Below are positions 41,136-51,081 of a DNA stretch of 64,000 nt, one piece after another. Each line of letters starts with the position of its first letter. Positions within the stretch are counted from its first letter, which is position 1. The stretch lies in contig CAWATZ010000007.1 of NCBI GenBank assembly GCA_963784995.1, forward strand, positions 868,001 through 932,000, read 5' to 3'. This DNA is from CAWATZ01 sp963784995 (GTDB lineage: Bacteria; Planctomycetota; Planctomycetia; Gemmatales; Gemmataceae). The position numbers were made by a program, and so were the translations under genes. The notes under the pieces are model-generated. The model was given only the letters and a program-made list of their open reading frames with translations, ran no database searches and had not been told where the DNA came from.

Positions 41136-43487
41136 TCAGCGAGCGGCGGCACGCCGTTGCAGGGCGGCGACGTCGTCCCAGAGCTTCTGCCAGGCGATGC
41201 GTTCGGTCTGGGGCAGTTTGGCGAGGTTGGCCTGGTTGCGGACGCCGGCCAGGTTCGGGTTGTTGCGCCATATCTGCATCCGCTGCGCGAGCGAGGCTTT
41301 GCCCTGGGGGTTGGCCCTGTCGAGCGTCCTGCTCCACCCGCTCAGGTCGGCACGCAGCCAGTCGCCGGCTTGCTGGCGCAAGCCGGCGCGTTCGGTGTCG
41401 TCAAGGCTGTCCGCGTCCTTGCCTTGACCACAACCGGCCAGCGCGGCGCAGCAGGCAGCGTTGTAGCGGTGACCCTGGCCGGCCATGGCCAGCTTGGAAT
41501 CAGCGGCAAAGGCAGCGCGGTGGAAACGCACCGAGGCGGCGTAGAGCTTCTTGAGGTGACACAGCTGCGCCAATTCGAGCTGCTCGGCGGCACTGACGGG
41601 TTGGTCGGTCCCCTCCAGGATCGCGGGAAGCCTGGTATCCAGACTCACCTGCCTCTGGTGATGGAGCAGAGTCCGCTGGAACCATTGACGAGAAGGGTCG
41701 CTGTCGCCCAGCAGGGCATAGCCTTTTTCCAGGGCGGTCACTGCATCCTGGAGCCTGGTCTGTCGCCCGAACACGATACCAAGGTAGCAGTGGGCCGCAC
41801 CGAGAGCCGGTTGGAGGGAGATGGCCTTGCGTAACGCCGCCTCCGCCTCCGGCAGCTTGTTCTGCATCTGCAGGACCCGGCCGAGGTTGCTGTGCGCCTC
41901 GGCGAGATCCGGCTGGAGGGAGATGGCCTTGCGGAACGCCGCCTCCGCCTCGGGCAACTTCTTCTGACCATACAGCGTCTCGCCGAGGTTGCCGTGCGCC
42001 TCGGCGTAAGCCGGCTGGAGGGCGATGGCCTTGCGGAACGCCGCCTCCGCCTCCGGCAGCTTCTTCTGATCCTGCAGGGCAACGCCGAGGTCGCAGTGGG
42101 CCTCGTCGTAAGATGGCTGGAGGGAGATGGCCTTGCGGAACGCTGCCTCCGCCTCCGGCAGCTTATCCTGATCCTGCAGGACAACGCCAAGATTGTAGTG
42201 CGCCGCGACGAGAGCTGGCTGGAGGGAAATGGCCTTGCGGTAAGCCGCCTCCGCCTCCGGCAGCTTATCTGTAAACTCCAGGGCTGTGCCGAGGAGAAGG
42301 TACGTATCGGGATTGTCTGGCTGCTGGCGGACGAGGTCGCGTATCACCAGCTCTGCCTCTGGCATCCGGACCGCCTTGACCAGCGCCCCGGCAAGAGCGA
42401 CGCCCAGGTTTCGATGTCGGACGCGGATGGCCCGGTAACACTCAATGGCTTCCGCCAGCCTCGTTCGGCCTTGCCGTTCCAGCAGTTTGCCCAGGGCGCT
42501 GAGCAACACCACCTCGTCGGGCCGGACCGCCAGGGACCGCCGCAGCACTTCCTCGGCCGCCGCCGCCTCGCCCAGGTCTTCACACACTTGCGCCAGCAGC
42601 AGGACCGTCAGCACCGGCTCGCTCTCCGCGCGGAACTGCTCCCGCAAGGACCGCAACTGCTGCCGGCGCCTGACCTGGTCGCGCCCCAGGTCCCCCAGGG
42701 CCGGCCAGGGCAGCGGCGCGCTGAGCAATCCCACCACGCTCTCGACTCGCGGCCCATCGCCGACCAGCAACGCCCGCAACTGCCGGCGCTGCTCGCTCTG
42801 GTCCAGGCGTTCGGCCAACCGGAGCAAACGCCGCCATCTCGGGGCGGCCCCCTGTTGCCGCGCGTGCCGCATCCACTGGTCCAGGGCGGCGACAACGTCT
42901 CCGACCACGATGTCCGGCTCCCCCTGGAGCCGCTGGACAAGCTCCTCGTCCTCCACACGGTCCACGTCCAGCCCGCAGCGCCGGAAGGCTTCGAGGTATT
43001 GCTCATCGACACTCTTGAGCACTCGGTCCAGCCTGCCGAAGAGGAGGCTCAGGTCGGTGTCCTCCGGCACCGACACGTCCAGCACCGCTTGCCGCAGCTC
43101 GTTGTTGCTGGCGGCCCGCCGCAGACGCTGTTCGGCTTCGTGCTGGAAAGCGACGGCCTGCGCGAGCACGGTGTCCCGGGCATCGCCCCGGGAGGCGACG
43201 GCGAGGGCCCTGTCGGCCTCGGCCAGCACCGCCTTCAGTTTCGCCAGGTCGTGCGCTTGCCAGGCGGCGTCCAGCGGCTCGCGCTGATGCTGCACCGCCG
43301 CGAGGACGTCCTGCTCGGCGGAAGAGCGGCGTTGCTGTTGCCGCTGCACCATCCAGACGCCGCTGCCGCCAACCAGCACCATCAGCAGCACCGCCGCCGC
43401 CAGCGCCACCGTCAAGCGGCGCCGCTTGCGCTCGCCCTCGGCGTGCGCTTCGGCGCGGGCCTGTCCCATCTCCGCCTGGCGCAGCGC
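41136..43487 (-). pseudogene. C-terminal part of Ser/Thr kinase gene: membrane segment and TPR domain
   Basis: About 780 residues in frame from LRQAEMGQARAEAHAEGERK. One transmembrane helix (LTVALAAAVLLMVLVGGSGV) is followed by a long helical region and, from about 42300 down to 41760, at least six 34-residue TPR units of the AHYNLGVVLQDQDKLPEAEA type, then a cysteine-containing tail (YNAACCAALAGCGQGKDADS). This is the periplasmic half of a planctomycete Ser/Thr kinase. It is out of frame with the kinase domain by one base at about 43486 (CAGCGCTGCGCC where QQRLRQ needs one more C). Confidence 0.85.
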
Positions 43488-44470
43488 TGCTGCACACCGG
43501 CCAGATACTGGCCCACCCTCTGGGCCACGGCCGCACCATTGGCGGGCCTGTGCTCGCGCAGCGGGGCCAGGCACTCCCTGGCCAGACGCACCAGCTCGCC
43601 GTCGGCGCCGCAAGCGTCCAGCCGCGCGAAGGCATCCGACAGATCGCCCTGCCGCGGTGGCGTCCGCTCGTCCGGATGAGCGGACCCGCGGAAGGGGGGC
43701 TCTCCCGTCAAGATCACGCACAGAATGGCGCCGAGGCCAAACACGTCGGCGCGCTCGTCGAGGGACTCGACCTCGCCGCAGGCCTGCTCCGGGGCCATGT
43801 AGGCAAGCGTCCCGATCACCTGACCGGGCTGGGTGTCGGTGTTAGCCCGACGCGCCAGCGAGGGGGTTGGTCCCTCGCTGTCTTCGTTAGCCCGACGCGC
43901 CAGCGAGGGGGTTGGTCCCTCGCTGGCGCGTCGGGCTAACGAAGAACGCTCGCCCAGCACCTTGGCCAGGCCCCAGTCCATGACCTGGACCTCGCCGAAG
44001 GCCCCCACCATGACGTTGCTGGGCTTGAGGTCGCGGTGGATCACTCCCCGGCTGTGGGCGTAGCCCACCGTCTGGCAGACGATCTCGAAATAGCGCAGGA
44101 AGCGCGGCAGGTCGTCTGGCGAGCAAGGGGCGGGTGAGGCGCCCGCGGGGCGAAGCAGCTCCGCGAGGGTGCGGCCCTCGATCAGCTTCATGGCGAAGAA
44201 GGGCCTGCCGTCGGGCAGCGCGCCCAGCTCCATGACCGGCGGCACCCCGGGATGTTGCAGCTGGCCGGTCAGGCGCGCCTCCTCGCGGAAACGCTGCACC
44301 AGCTCGGGCCGCCCCTGATGTTCCTCTAACAGCATCTTGATGGCCAGGGGCCGGCGCAGGTCGGGGTCGCGGGCCCGCAGCACCACGCCCATGCCGCCCC
44401 GGCCCAGCTCCCCCTCCAGGACGTAGCCGGGCGCCGCCGGCAGAGAAACCCCGCCTCGCTCCGGCAGCGC
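43480..44470 (-). pseudogene. Ser/Thr protein kinase domain (middle part of broken gene)
   Basis: Kinase motifs in order: LGRGGMGVVLRARD (P-loop), LAIKMLL (lysine), HRDLKPSNVMV (catalytic loop), DWGLAK (metal site), GTLAYMAPEQ (end of activation segment), DVFGLGAILCVILTGEPPF. A palindromic repeat encodes SLARRASEGPTPSLARRANE inside the activation loop between DWG and APE. The N-terminal part of the protein (MEPNDLTDFDRLPLAIRHTL...) is in another frame; the switch lies between about 44440 and 44500. Without frame repair no full-length kinase is made. Confidence 0.85.
43841..43940. repeat. Palindromic repeat pair inside the kinase gene
   Basis: 43886-43940 is a palindrome with the arm GTTAGCCCGACGCGCCAGCG plus AGGG and a 7-nt loop GGTTGGT. 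43841-43880 is a copy lacking the last 15 bases of the right arm. In the frame of the kinase it gives SLARRASEG/SLARRANE, the peptide that marks this repeat family in planctomycetes. Confidence 0.85.
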
Positions 44471-44804
44471 CGGGCTGGGCTGGCGACATGGTCTCCTCAC
44501 CGGCAGGTGAAGTCGGGTTCGCTCCAAAGACGGCGCTGACGACCTGGCTCAGCTCCTCAAAGCGCGTCAGATAGCCCGCAAGGTCCGGCGTTTCCCCCAG
44601 CCGCTTGCGGTAGTCCAGGTCCAAACGCAACAGCTCGCCCAGCAGCACAGACCGCGCAGGGCCGCTCAGCCGTTCCAGGTGCTCTTCGATGGAGGGGCGC
44701 CGGCCGGTTTGCCACTCCGACTCGAAGGCGGTGCAGATGCGGTCCAGGGTGTGACGGATCGCCAGAGGCAGGCGGTCGAAGTCGGTCAGGTCGTTGGGTT
44801 CCAT
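44465..44804 (-). pseudogene. N-terminal regulatory part of the broken Ser/Thr kinase gene
   Basis: MEPNDLTDFDRLPLAIRHTL, then ICTAFESEWQTGRRPSIEEH and LLRLDLDYRKRLGETPDLAG: the standard helical front of planctomycete kinases paired with ECF sigma factors. It continues to about AGEETMSPAQPG and then loses frame. The ATG at 44804 is used; a TTG with GGAGG near 44852 is an alternative. It is 45 bp downstream of the sigma factor gene, so both form one unit. Confidence 0.8.
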
Positions 44805-44848
44805 GATCCGCGTTCCTGCGTGAGCCAGCTCGGTGCCAGATACCTCCT

Positions 44849-45502
44849 TCAATATCCTGTGAAACGGCGTCCCTTACCCGACACCGAAATCCGCTTCTTC
44901 CCAAAAACCGCGGACCCGCAAGCGGGTGCCCCGGCCAGTTTGCGTTCCACGGTGCGCTCGCTGCAGCCCAGCTGAGCGGCGATCTCGGCGTTGGTGTATT
45001 CTTCCAGGCGCAATCGGGCCAGCTGCCGCAAATCTTCGTCGGGCAGCAGGGCCAGCAGTTGCTCGAGCTGCTCGGCCAGCATGACGGCCAACTCGGGGCT
45101 GGGCTCGCTGCCGAGGACCTCCTCCAGGTCGCGATCCTCGAAGGTGGGGCAGAGTCGGCCGCCTGCGCCGGCCGGGTCCGGCTGCCCGCCGCGCTTCAGA
45201 GCGTTCTGGCGGAGGCGCTCCTGGCAGGCCTTGCGGGCGGTCAGCAGCACCAGCACCTGCCACAGGTCGTCGCGGCTGCCCAGGCGCGGGAAGCGGTTGT
45301 GGGCCGCCGCCTGGCAGAAGCTGTGGAAGGCGCTCAGGGCCACGTCTTCCTCGTCGGCCGCGCGCCGCGAGGCGCCGCGCAAGCGATTCCGGGCCACTTC
45401 CACCAGCCGGGTGTAATAGCGTTGCCACAGTTCCTGCGCAGCGGCGGCGTTGCCCTGGCGTAATAGCCCGACCCAGGCCGTCACGGAGCCTTCTGCGGAC
45501 AT
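44849..45502 (-). CDS. ECF sigma factor paired with the Ser/Thr kinase
   Basis: 217 residues. Region 2: NAAAAQELWQRYYTRLVEVA, RAADEEDVALSAFHSFCQAA. Region 4: ARLRLEEYTNAEIAAQLGCS, ERTVERKL, a helix-turn-helix for -35 recognition. It directs RNA polymerase to specific promoters; such ECF sigmas are normally encoded just before their kinase, as here. After ERTVERKL the sequence AGAPACGSAVFGKKRIS is unlike the usual end; another frame gives RVRGFWEEADFG, which resembles the normal tail, so a frameshift at about 44940 is likely. The start at 45502 has GAGGG upstream. Confidence 0.88.
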   Translation of the reverse strand: MSAEGSVTAWVGLLRQGNAAAAQELWQRYYTRLVEVARNRLRGASRRAADEEDVALSAFHSFCQAAAHNRFPRLGSRDDLWQVLVLLTARKACQERLRQNALKRGGQPDPAGAGGRLCPTFEDRDLEEVLGSEPSPELAVMLAEQLEQLLALLPDEDLRQLARLRLEEYTNAEIAAQLGCSERTVERKLAGAPACGSAVFGKKRISVSGKGRRFTGY

Positions 45503-46045
45503 GAAGTCACCCTCGCACCTTTGCATTGGGCTACGCGCTACGATAGCACGCGCCTGCCCAGGGAACAACCAGAAATCGGCTGTCGGGCTGTCGGGGGTCT
45601 GGCAAACGATCCGTAGCCGCAGGCTTTAGCCTGCGCCCTGCCCCCGCGTAGGCTACAGCGCAGGCTAAAGCCCGCGGCTACGGGCGGCCCCTCGTCTCCT
45701 GAACGTCAATAACCAATCGGCCCCCCTCCCGGATCGTTTGCCAGACTCTGCCCGGACTGTTTCCCAGACAGCGCGAAAAAAAATCCGCAATTGTTTGTCG
45801 GGTTGCCGCCGGCTTTTCACAGGAGCTTATCAGAAGCGGACCGTGACGGGCGCCGCTCGGCCTGGCGGTCAACGTGGCGTGCCTGCGGCGCCGCGGCGCC
45901 TGGTTGGCAGGCCGCCTCGGCCAAGACGCTTGTCTTGCAGGGACGCGGGTTTGGCGCGGCCGAGCCAGCCGGTGTCGTTTTGGGATGGGGAGAGCAGCGT
46001 GCGGGGGCGAGCGGAGGCGTTTCTGAGCCCGGGGAGGAGAGCATC
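45503..46045. other. Intergenic region with hairpin 45611-45683
   Basis: The hairpin CCGTAGCCGCAGGCTTTAGC with CTGCGC pairs with GCGCAGGCTAAAGCCCGCGG with CTACGG. It uses the same words as 19828-19855. The rest (45690-46045) is the leader of the surface-protein gene with no convincing gene. Confidence 0.65.
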
Positions 46046-48268
46046 ATGTTGCGCTTGTTGTGGCGGTGGTGGCGGTTGGGTTCGTTGGGCGTGCCCTCCC
46101 GGCGTCGAGGGGTGACCGCGGCCCGCAGGTGCCGGCCCGGCCTGGAGATCCTGGAGGACCGGCTGACGCCCACGACTTACACCGTGAACACGCTGCTCGA
46201 CAGCGGTTCGTACTCGGGCACCAGCGGCGATCTGCGTTACTGCCTGAGCCATGCGACCAGCGGCAGCGACACCATTCAGTTCAGTGTGTCGGGCACGATC
46301 ACTCTGGGCTCGGCCCTGCCGGCCATTGCCCATAGCGTGACCCTGAAAGGGCCGGGGGCCACCGACCTGACCATCAACGGCAACAGCACAGGCAGCGTTT
46401 TCGTCATCGACTCGGGGGAAACCGTGTCCCTCTCCGGCTTGACCATCACTGGCGGCAAGGGCAACTCCGGCCCACTCGGCGAGTTCGGCGGCGGCATTTA
46501 CAACGATGGCGGCACGGTGACGCTCAGCAACAGCTCCCTCGCCGGCAACGACGCCGAATTCTCCGGCGGCGGCATTTTCAACGACGGCGGCACGGTGACG
46601 CTCAGCAACAGCTCCCTCGCCGGCAACGACGCCGAAGCCGGCTTCGGCGGCGGCATTTTCAACGACGACGGTACGGTGACGCTCAGCAACAGCACCCTCT
46701 CCGGCAACTCCGCCATCATCGGCGGCGGCGGCATTTTCACCACCGGCGGCGCGGTGACGCTGCAGGACACCATCGATGCGGGCAATCAGGGCATCGCCCC
46801 GGACTTTGCCGGCACCGTCAGCAGCAACGGCTCCAACCTGATTGGCGATGGCAGCGGCAGCAACGGTTGGAGCAGTACCGACCAGGTCGGCGGCGTCACC
46901 ACCTCCACCAACCCCATCAACCCGCTGTTGGCACCTTTGGGCGACTACGGCGGGCCGACCCAGACGATGGCCCTGCTGCCCGGCAGCCCCGCCATCGACG
47001 CCGGCAGCAACGCCCTGATTCCCCCCGGCGTCACCACCGACCAGCGCGGCCTGCCGCGCATCGTCAACGACACCGTGGACATCGGCGCCTTTGAAGATCA
47101 GCTGGTGGTGACAGCGCCCGTCAATCAGAACGCGACGGTACACACGGCCACGGCGCTGAACCTGGGCTCCTTCAGCGACAGCGACCCCAACGTCAGCAAA
47201 TGGTCGGTGGTGGTCAACTGGGGCGACGGCAGCCCCAACAGCAGCATCACCAGGACCACGCCAACGCTGGGCAGCCTGCCGCACACCTATGCGGCTCTCG
47301 GCTCTTACACCGTGACCGTGACCGTCAGCGACACGGACGGCAACAGCAACCAGACCACGTTCCCCGTCACCGTCTCCAAGGCCAGCCAGTCCATCAACTT
47401 CACTGCTCCGACCTCGCCGATCACCTTCGCACCCAACGAGACGGTGACTCTCAAGGCCACCGCTTCCTCGGGTGCCACAGTGAGCTTCAGCATCGTGGCG
47501 GGCAGCCAGTACGCCTCCCTCTCCGGCAACACCATCACCATCCTGGGGGCCACACCCAGCGGAACGCAAGTCACCGTCGAGGCCACCCAGGCCGGCAACG
47601 CCACCTACAGCGCCGCCCCTGCGGTCGAGCAGTCCTTCACCATCGCCAGGGCCAACCAGAGCATCACCATCACCCAGGCTGCGCCCAGCAGCGCCGTCTA
47701 CGGCAGCAGCTTCAGCGTGGCCGCCACTGCCAGCAGCGGCCTGCCGGTCAGAATCAGCGGCGAGGGCAGCTCCTCCGGCAGCGGCAGCGGCTCGGCCACC
47801 ATCAGCATGAGCAGCGGCACAGGCAGCGGCACCGTCACCTTCAGCCAGGCCGGCAACAGCAACTACAACCCTGCCACCGCTGTGGTCGAGACCATTGCCG
47901 TCCAGCAAGCCAACCAGTCCATCAGCGTCGTGACCGGCACCAATCAAGGGACCATTCTGGCGACCGCCTTCAGCACGGCCCTGCAGGTGGTGGTCAAAGA
48001 CGCTCACGGCAACCCCATCAGTGGGGTGGCCGTGACCTTCACGGTCGTGCCGCAGACCAGCAGCAGCGGCGTCGTCGCGGGCAATTTCAACGGTTCGGGC
48101 ACAGCGACCGTGACCACGTCGGCTTCTGGAGTGGCCAGCGCACCGACGCTCACCGCCGGCGACAAGAGCGGCAGCTTCACTGTCATCGCCTCGATCGCCG
48201 GCCTGCCCGCTGCCGACGACGTGTCCTTCAACCTGACGGTCAGCAACCGCGGTTCGCCGGTCTTTTGA
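46046..48268 (+). CDS. Exported beta-helix/Ig-type surface protein
   Basis: 740 residues. Basic leader and LEILEDRLTP at about 32-41 (planctomycete export motif). About 45-350: right-handed beta-helix of the chlamydial-Pmp type with repeated GGGIFNDGGTVTLSNSSLAG units, ending DQRGLPRIVNDTVDIGAFED. About 355-450: PKD-like domain (WSVVVNWGDGSPNSS, TYAALGSYTVTVTVSD). Then two Ig/MBG-like domains and a C-terminal Big_1-type domain (VVVKDAHGNPISGVAVTFTV). It is probably displayed on the cell surface. GGGGAGGAGAGC 6 nt before the ATG decides the start; an upstream in-frame start would spoil the leader. A decayed relative is at 40220. Confidence 0.88.
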   Translation: MLRLLWRWWRLGSLGVPSRRRGVTAARRCRPGLEILEDRLTPTTYTVNTLLDSGSYSGTSGDLRYCLSHATSGSDTIQFSVSGTITLGSALPAIAHSVTLKGPGATDLTINGNSTGSVFVIDSGETVSLSGLTITGGKGNSGPLGEFGGGIYNDGGTVTLSNSSLAGNDAEFSGGGIFNDGGTVTLSNSSLAGNDAEAGFGGGIFNDDGTVTLSNSTLSGNSAIIGGGGIFTTGGAVTLQDTIDAGNQGIAPDFAGTVSSNGSNLIGDGSGSNGWSSTDQVGGVTTSTNPINPLLAPLGDYGGPTQTMALLPGSPAIDAGSNALIPPGVTTDQRGLPRIVNDTVDIGAFEDQLVVTAPVNQNATVHTATALNLGSFSDSDPNVSKWSVVVNWGDGSPNSSITRTTPTLGSLPHTYAALGSYTVTVTVSDTDGNSNQTTFPVTVSKASQSINFTAPTSPITFAPNETVTLKATASSGATVSFSIVAGSQYASLSGNTITILGATPSGTQVTVEATQAGNATYSAAPAVEQSFTIARANQSITITQAAPSSAVYGSSFSVAATASSGLPVRISGEGSSSGSGSGSATISMSSGTGSGTVTFSQAGNSNYNPATAVVETIAVQQANQSISVVTGTNQGTILATAFSTALQVVVKDAHGNPISGVAVTFTVVPQTSSSGVVAGNFNGSGTATVTTSASGVASAPTLTAGDKSGSFTVIASIAGLPAADDVSFNLTVSNRGSPVF

Positions 48269-48279
48269 GGCGGCCCGGT

Positions 48280-48538
48280 TATCCGTTTACCCTCTCCCCG
48301 AAGCGGAGAAGGGGAGCAAGGCAGCTATCCCAGATCCTTTGCCCCCTCCCCGCTTCGGAGAGGGGAGCCAGAGAGAATTGCCGCTGTGTGTGTGCCGCGG
48401 CGCAATGCAATCCATCGGGGTTCCGATCCCCCTCCTTTCGCAGGCCGGCTCTCCCGGGCCGTCCCGATGGCTCGGGAGAAGGAATTCTCCAGGCCGCTGG
48501 AGCCAGGGGCTCCGACCGGAGATTGGACAGCCAATCGA
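48280..48538. other. Convergent intergenic region with hairpin 48291-48367
   Basis: CCCTCTCCCCGAAGCGGAGA with AGGGGAGCAA pairs with TTGCCCCCTCCCCGCTTCGG with AGAGGGG. Probably a bidirectional terminator between two convergent genes. No gene seen in 48370-48538. Confidence 0.65.
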
Positions 48539-50888
48539 TCAGCGCAAGGGCACGACGTGGGGCCGCAGCTCCACGTTCCCCGCCGCATCCTCGGCGGAAG
48601 CACGCAGCTGCAGTCCGCCGCTCGACTTGTTTTCCAGCACGACTTCCCATTCGGCGAAGTTCGCGCTGATTGCCTGGGCTTCCTTGCCGTTGACCAGGAC
48701 GCGCTTCACCGTGCCATTGTCCGAGGTGGTGCCGCGAACGATGAGCTTGCTCCCCGCGCGGCGAACGTGGGTGATGACCGTGGCCGGCGGCAGATCGTCC
48801 ACCGGGTCGAGCAGCTTCGGAAACGCGACGCCCTTCACCTCGGCCACGCGCGACTGGTCGCCGGTGAACAGCGATTCCTCGCGGTAGTCGAGGCCGTCGC
48901 TCTTCAGCTCCTTCGTCTTGGTGCTGACGACCTTGGCGTGCCGGCCGGGGCCGAAGTGGTCGTGGACGTAGATCGGCACGGTCTTCTCCGTCTTCGGCGT
49001 CGGCCGGGGACCGCCGCCCAGGTTAAGGACCGCACGCCGCCTGTCGCCGGTCCAGCTGACCACCTTCAGGTTGCGGAAGTGCGATTCCGCCTTGCCGGTC
49101 ACGTTGTCGTCGCTGATCTGGATCAGCGGCATCTGACTGCCGGAGCGGATGCCTTCAAACGTCAGACCATCGACCGTCAGCACGCCATACTGGGCACTTA
49201 GATCGTCGTGCCCGCGGTTGAATGGCTCGGTGTTGGTGGACCCGATGTACAAGTCGCGGTAAACGTGGTTGTCGTAGTTGGGATGATAGACGCCGTATTC
49301 GGCTTTCCAGATCTTCAGTCCCTCGACCAGCAGCGATGGGGCCTGCGGCCGGAAAGCATAGTGTACTTTCCAGATCCTGGTGTTGCGCATCACGAAGGGA
49401 TGCTTCGTGTCCGGACCGACGAAGTGCACGCCTTCCCCAATGTTCATGCCGTACAGTCCTTCGCTGTGCGACTCGTTGTCGTCGAAGCGGACAAAGGGCA
49501 ACGTGCGGATGTCCGTGGTCTTGAGAGTGCCGTCCGGCTGCTGCACGGGGAAGTTCAGCTTGAGGGCGCTGGTCGGCGTCGCCTCGTAGCGGAAGCCATA
49601 GCGGCCGTTCTCACAGGAGACGTTGCGCGTGAAGGAGTTGAGACTGTTGGCCCACCAGAAGCCGGCCCCCTCGTTGCCGTCGAACGGCAGTATCTGCTTG
49701 GGCAGGCGTTTGCCGTGTTCCGCCAGAACAGCGAGGTTGCGGTCAAGGACGTTGTAGACCTCGGTGCCATCCTCGAAAAAGAAGCCGTGCCCGATGCTCT
49801 GATAGCCGACGCAATCCCGCACCACAAGGTAGTTGGTGCCGTGGATGGTCAACCAGCGATTCTTGCTGTCCCAGATGGAGGCGCCGATCACGGAGCTGCC
49901 GCGCATGGTGTCGCCGACCAGGTGATAATGCAGACTGTAGCGGCCCAGGACGCCTTCCTTGCCCAGGTGGCGGAACTCGGCGTAGCTGATGGACCCCGCA
50001 GAGTGGCGATGGTACATCGTATGGCCGCGAACGCCTTTGGGATCGGCCGACTCCACGATGACGTTGCGGCTCAGGTTGGCGACCTCGCCGCGGTACTCGC
50101 CGGTGCCAAGATGCTCGGTCGTCGAGCGGCTTGTCGAGCGTGATGGTCCTGTCCGCGAGTGCCCGGATCGTCCGTTCCTCCGTCTGCCGGTCGCGGTGAT
50201 AGTCCGGATTGTCCGTCGCCGTGACGATGATGCGATCGCCGACGCGCCAGCCGGTGACCGGCTCGGCCAGCGTCACGGTGTTGTCGCCCTTCTTGGCCGT
50301 GGCTCCGAGCTTGACCCAGGTGCGGCTCAGGGGCATGCCGTGAAAGTCCATCCGGCCGCCGCAGCAGACGATGGCCGGGCACGATTGCTTGTCCATGCCC
50401 TCGACGTGGACCAGCCGGATGAGTGCGGTGTGTTTGGTCTCGATGGGCCGCTCCGGCGACCCGACTTCGAGGGTGGGCCGATCTTTCTTCGGATCGGGCG
50501 CGGTCAGATGGGCCTCGCAGTCGAATCCCTCTTCCGTATATTCCTCGCTAGCCTGGATCTTGATGAGGCCGACGTCGAGCCGGGTGTCCTTGTCGGCCGC
50601 GAAGCTCAGGGTGCCGGCGACGTTGATGCAGCGGATTGGCTGATCCGAGACCACGTCGTACGTGACGCGATGGCCGGTACGGACCAGGACGCGGGCGCCG
50701 GCACCGGGCACCTTGCCTCCCTCCCAGGTAGCCGAGGCAGACCAGGAGCCGCTCCGAGCGGAGCGGCTGATGGGCAGCGGCTCCTTGTTTTTCCTGGGGG
50801 AATCGGCCAAAACCGAGGTGCTCGCCGTGCGGGTCAGGCTGATCAAGGTCAGGGCAGCAAGCAGAATCTTTGGGTGGGTGGAACGCAC
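48539..50888 (-). pseudogene. Exported G8-domain/parallel beta-helix protein, one frameshift
   Basis: Signal peptide at the front (ILLAALTLISLTRTASTSVL). A G8-like domain at about 45-150 (SGSWSASATWEGGKVPGAGA, VLVRTGHRVTYDVVSD). At about 50120 the frame changes: ...ITLDKPLDDRASWHRR in the first, EHLGTGEYRGEVANLSRNVI in the next. The second part is a right-handed beta-helix of about 500 residues (YSLHYHLVGDTMRGSSVIGA, GFWWANSLNSFTRNVSCENG) ending RASAEDAAGNVELRPHVVPL. The whole resembles CEMIP/TMEM2-type G8 proteins that act on hyaluronan-like glycans. One base more or less would restore a product of about 780 residues. Confidence 0.82.
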
Positions 50889-51081
50889 GTGTGTCCAGGC
50901 TCCTTCTCAATTCGGAACGCTCAGGGAGGGACTGTTAGCGGAAATGCCATCGTACCATCCACCCGTGCCGGTTGGCCAGCCCCTGGCAGAAAGACAGTAC
51001 GATTGTCAATTGGTAAAACGTCTGGCAGCGCCTTACTGCCTGCGGCGCCGAGACGGTTGACCGAACCTGGCAGCGGTGATA

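Noticed and set aside
45869..48007. A 712-residue open frame antisense to the beta-helix surface protein
   Set aside because: Ala/Gly/Val-rich shadow of the Ser/Thr/Gly-rich real gene; no start signal or family pattern.
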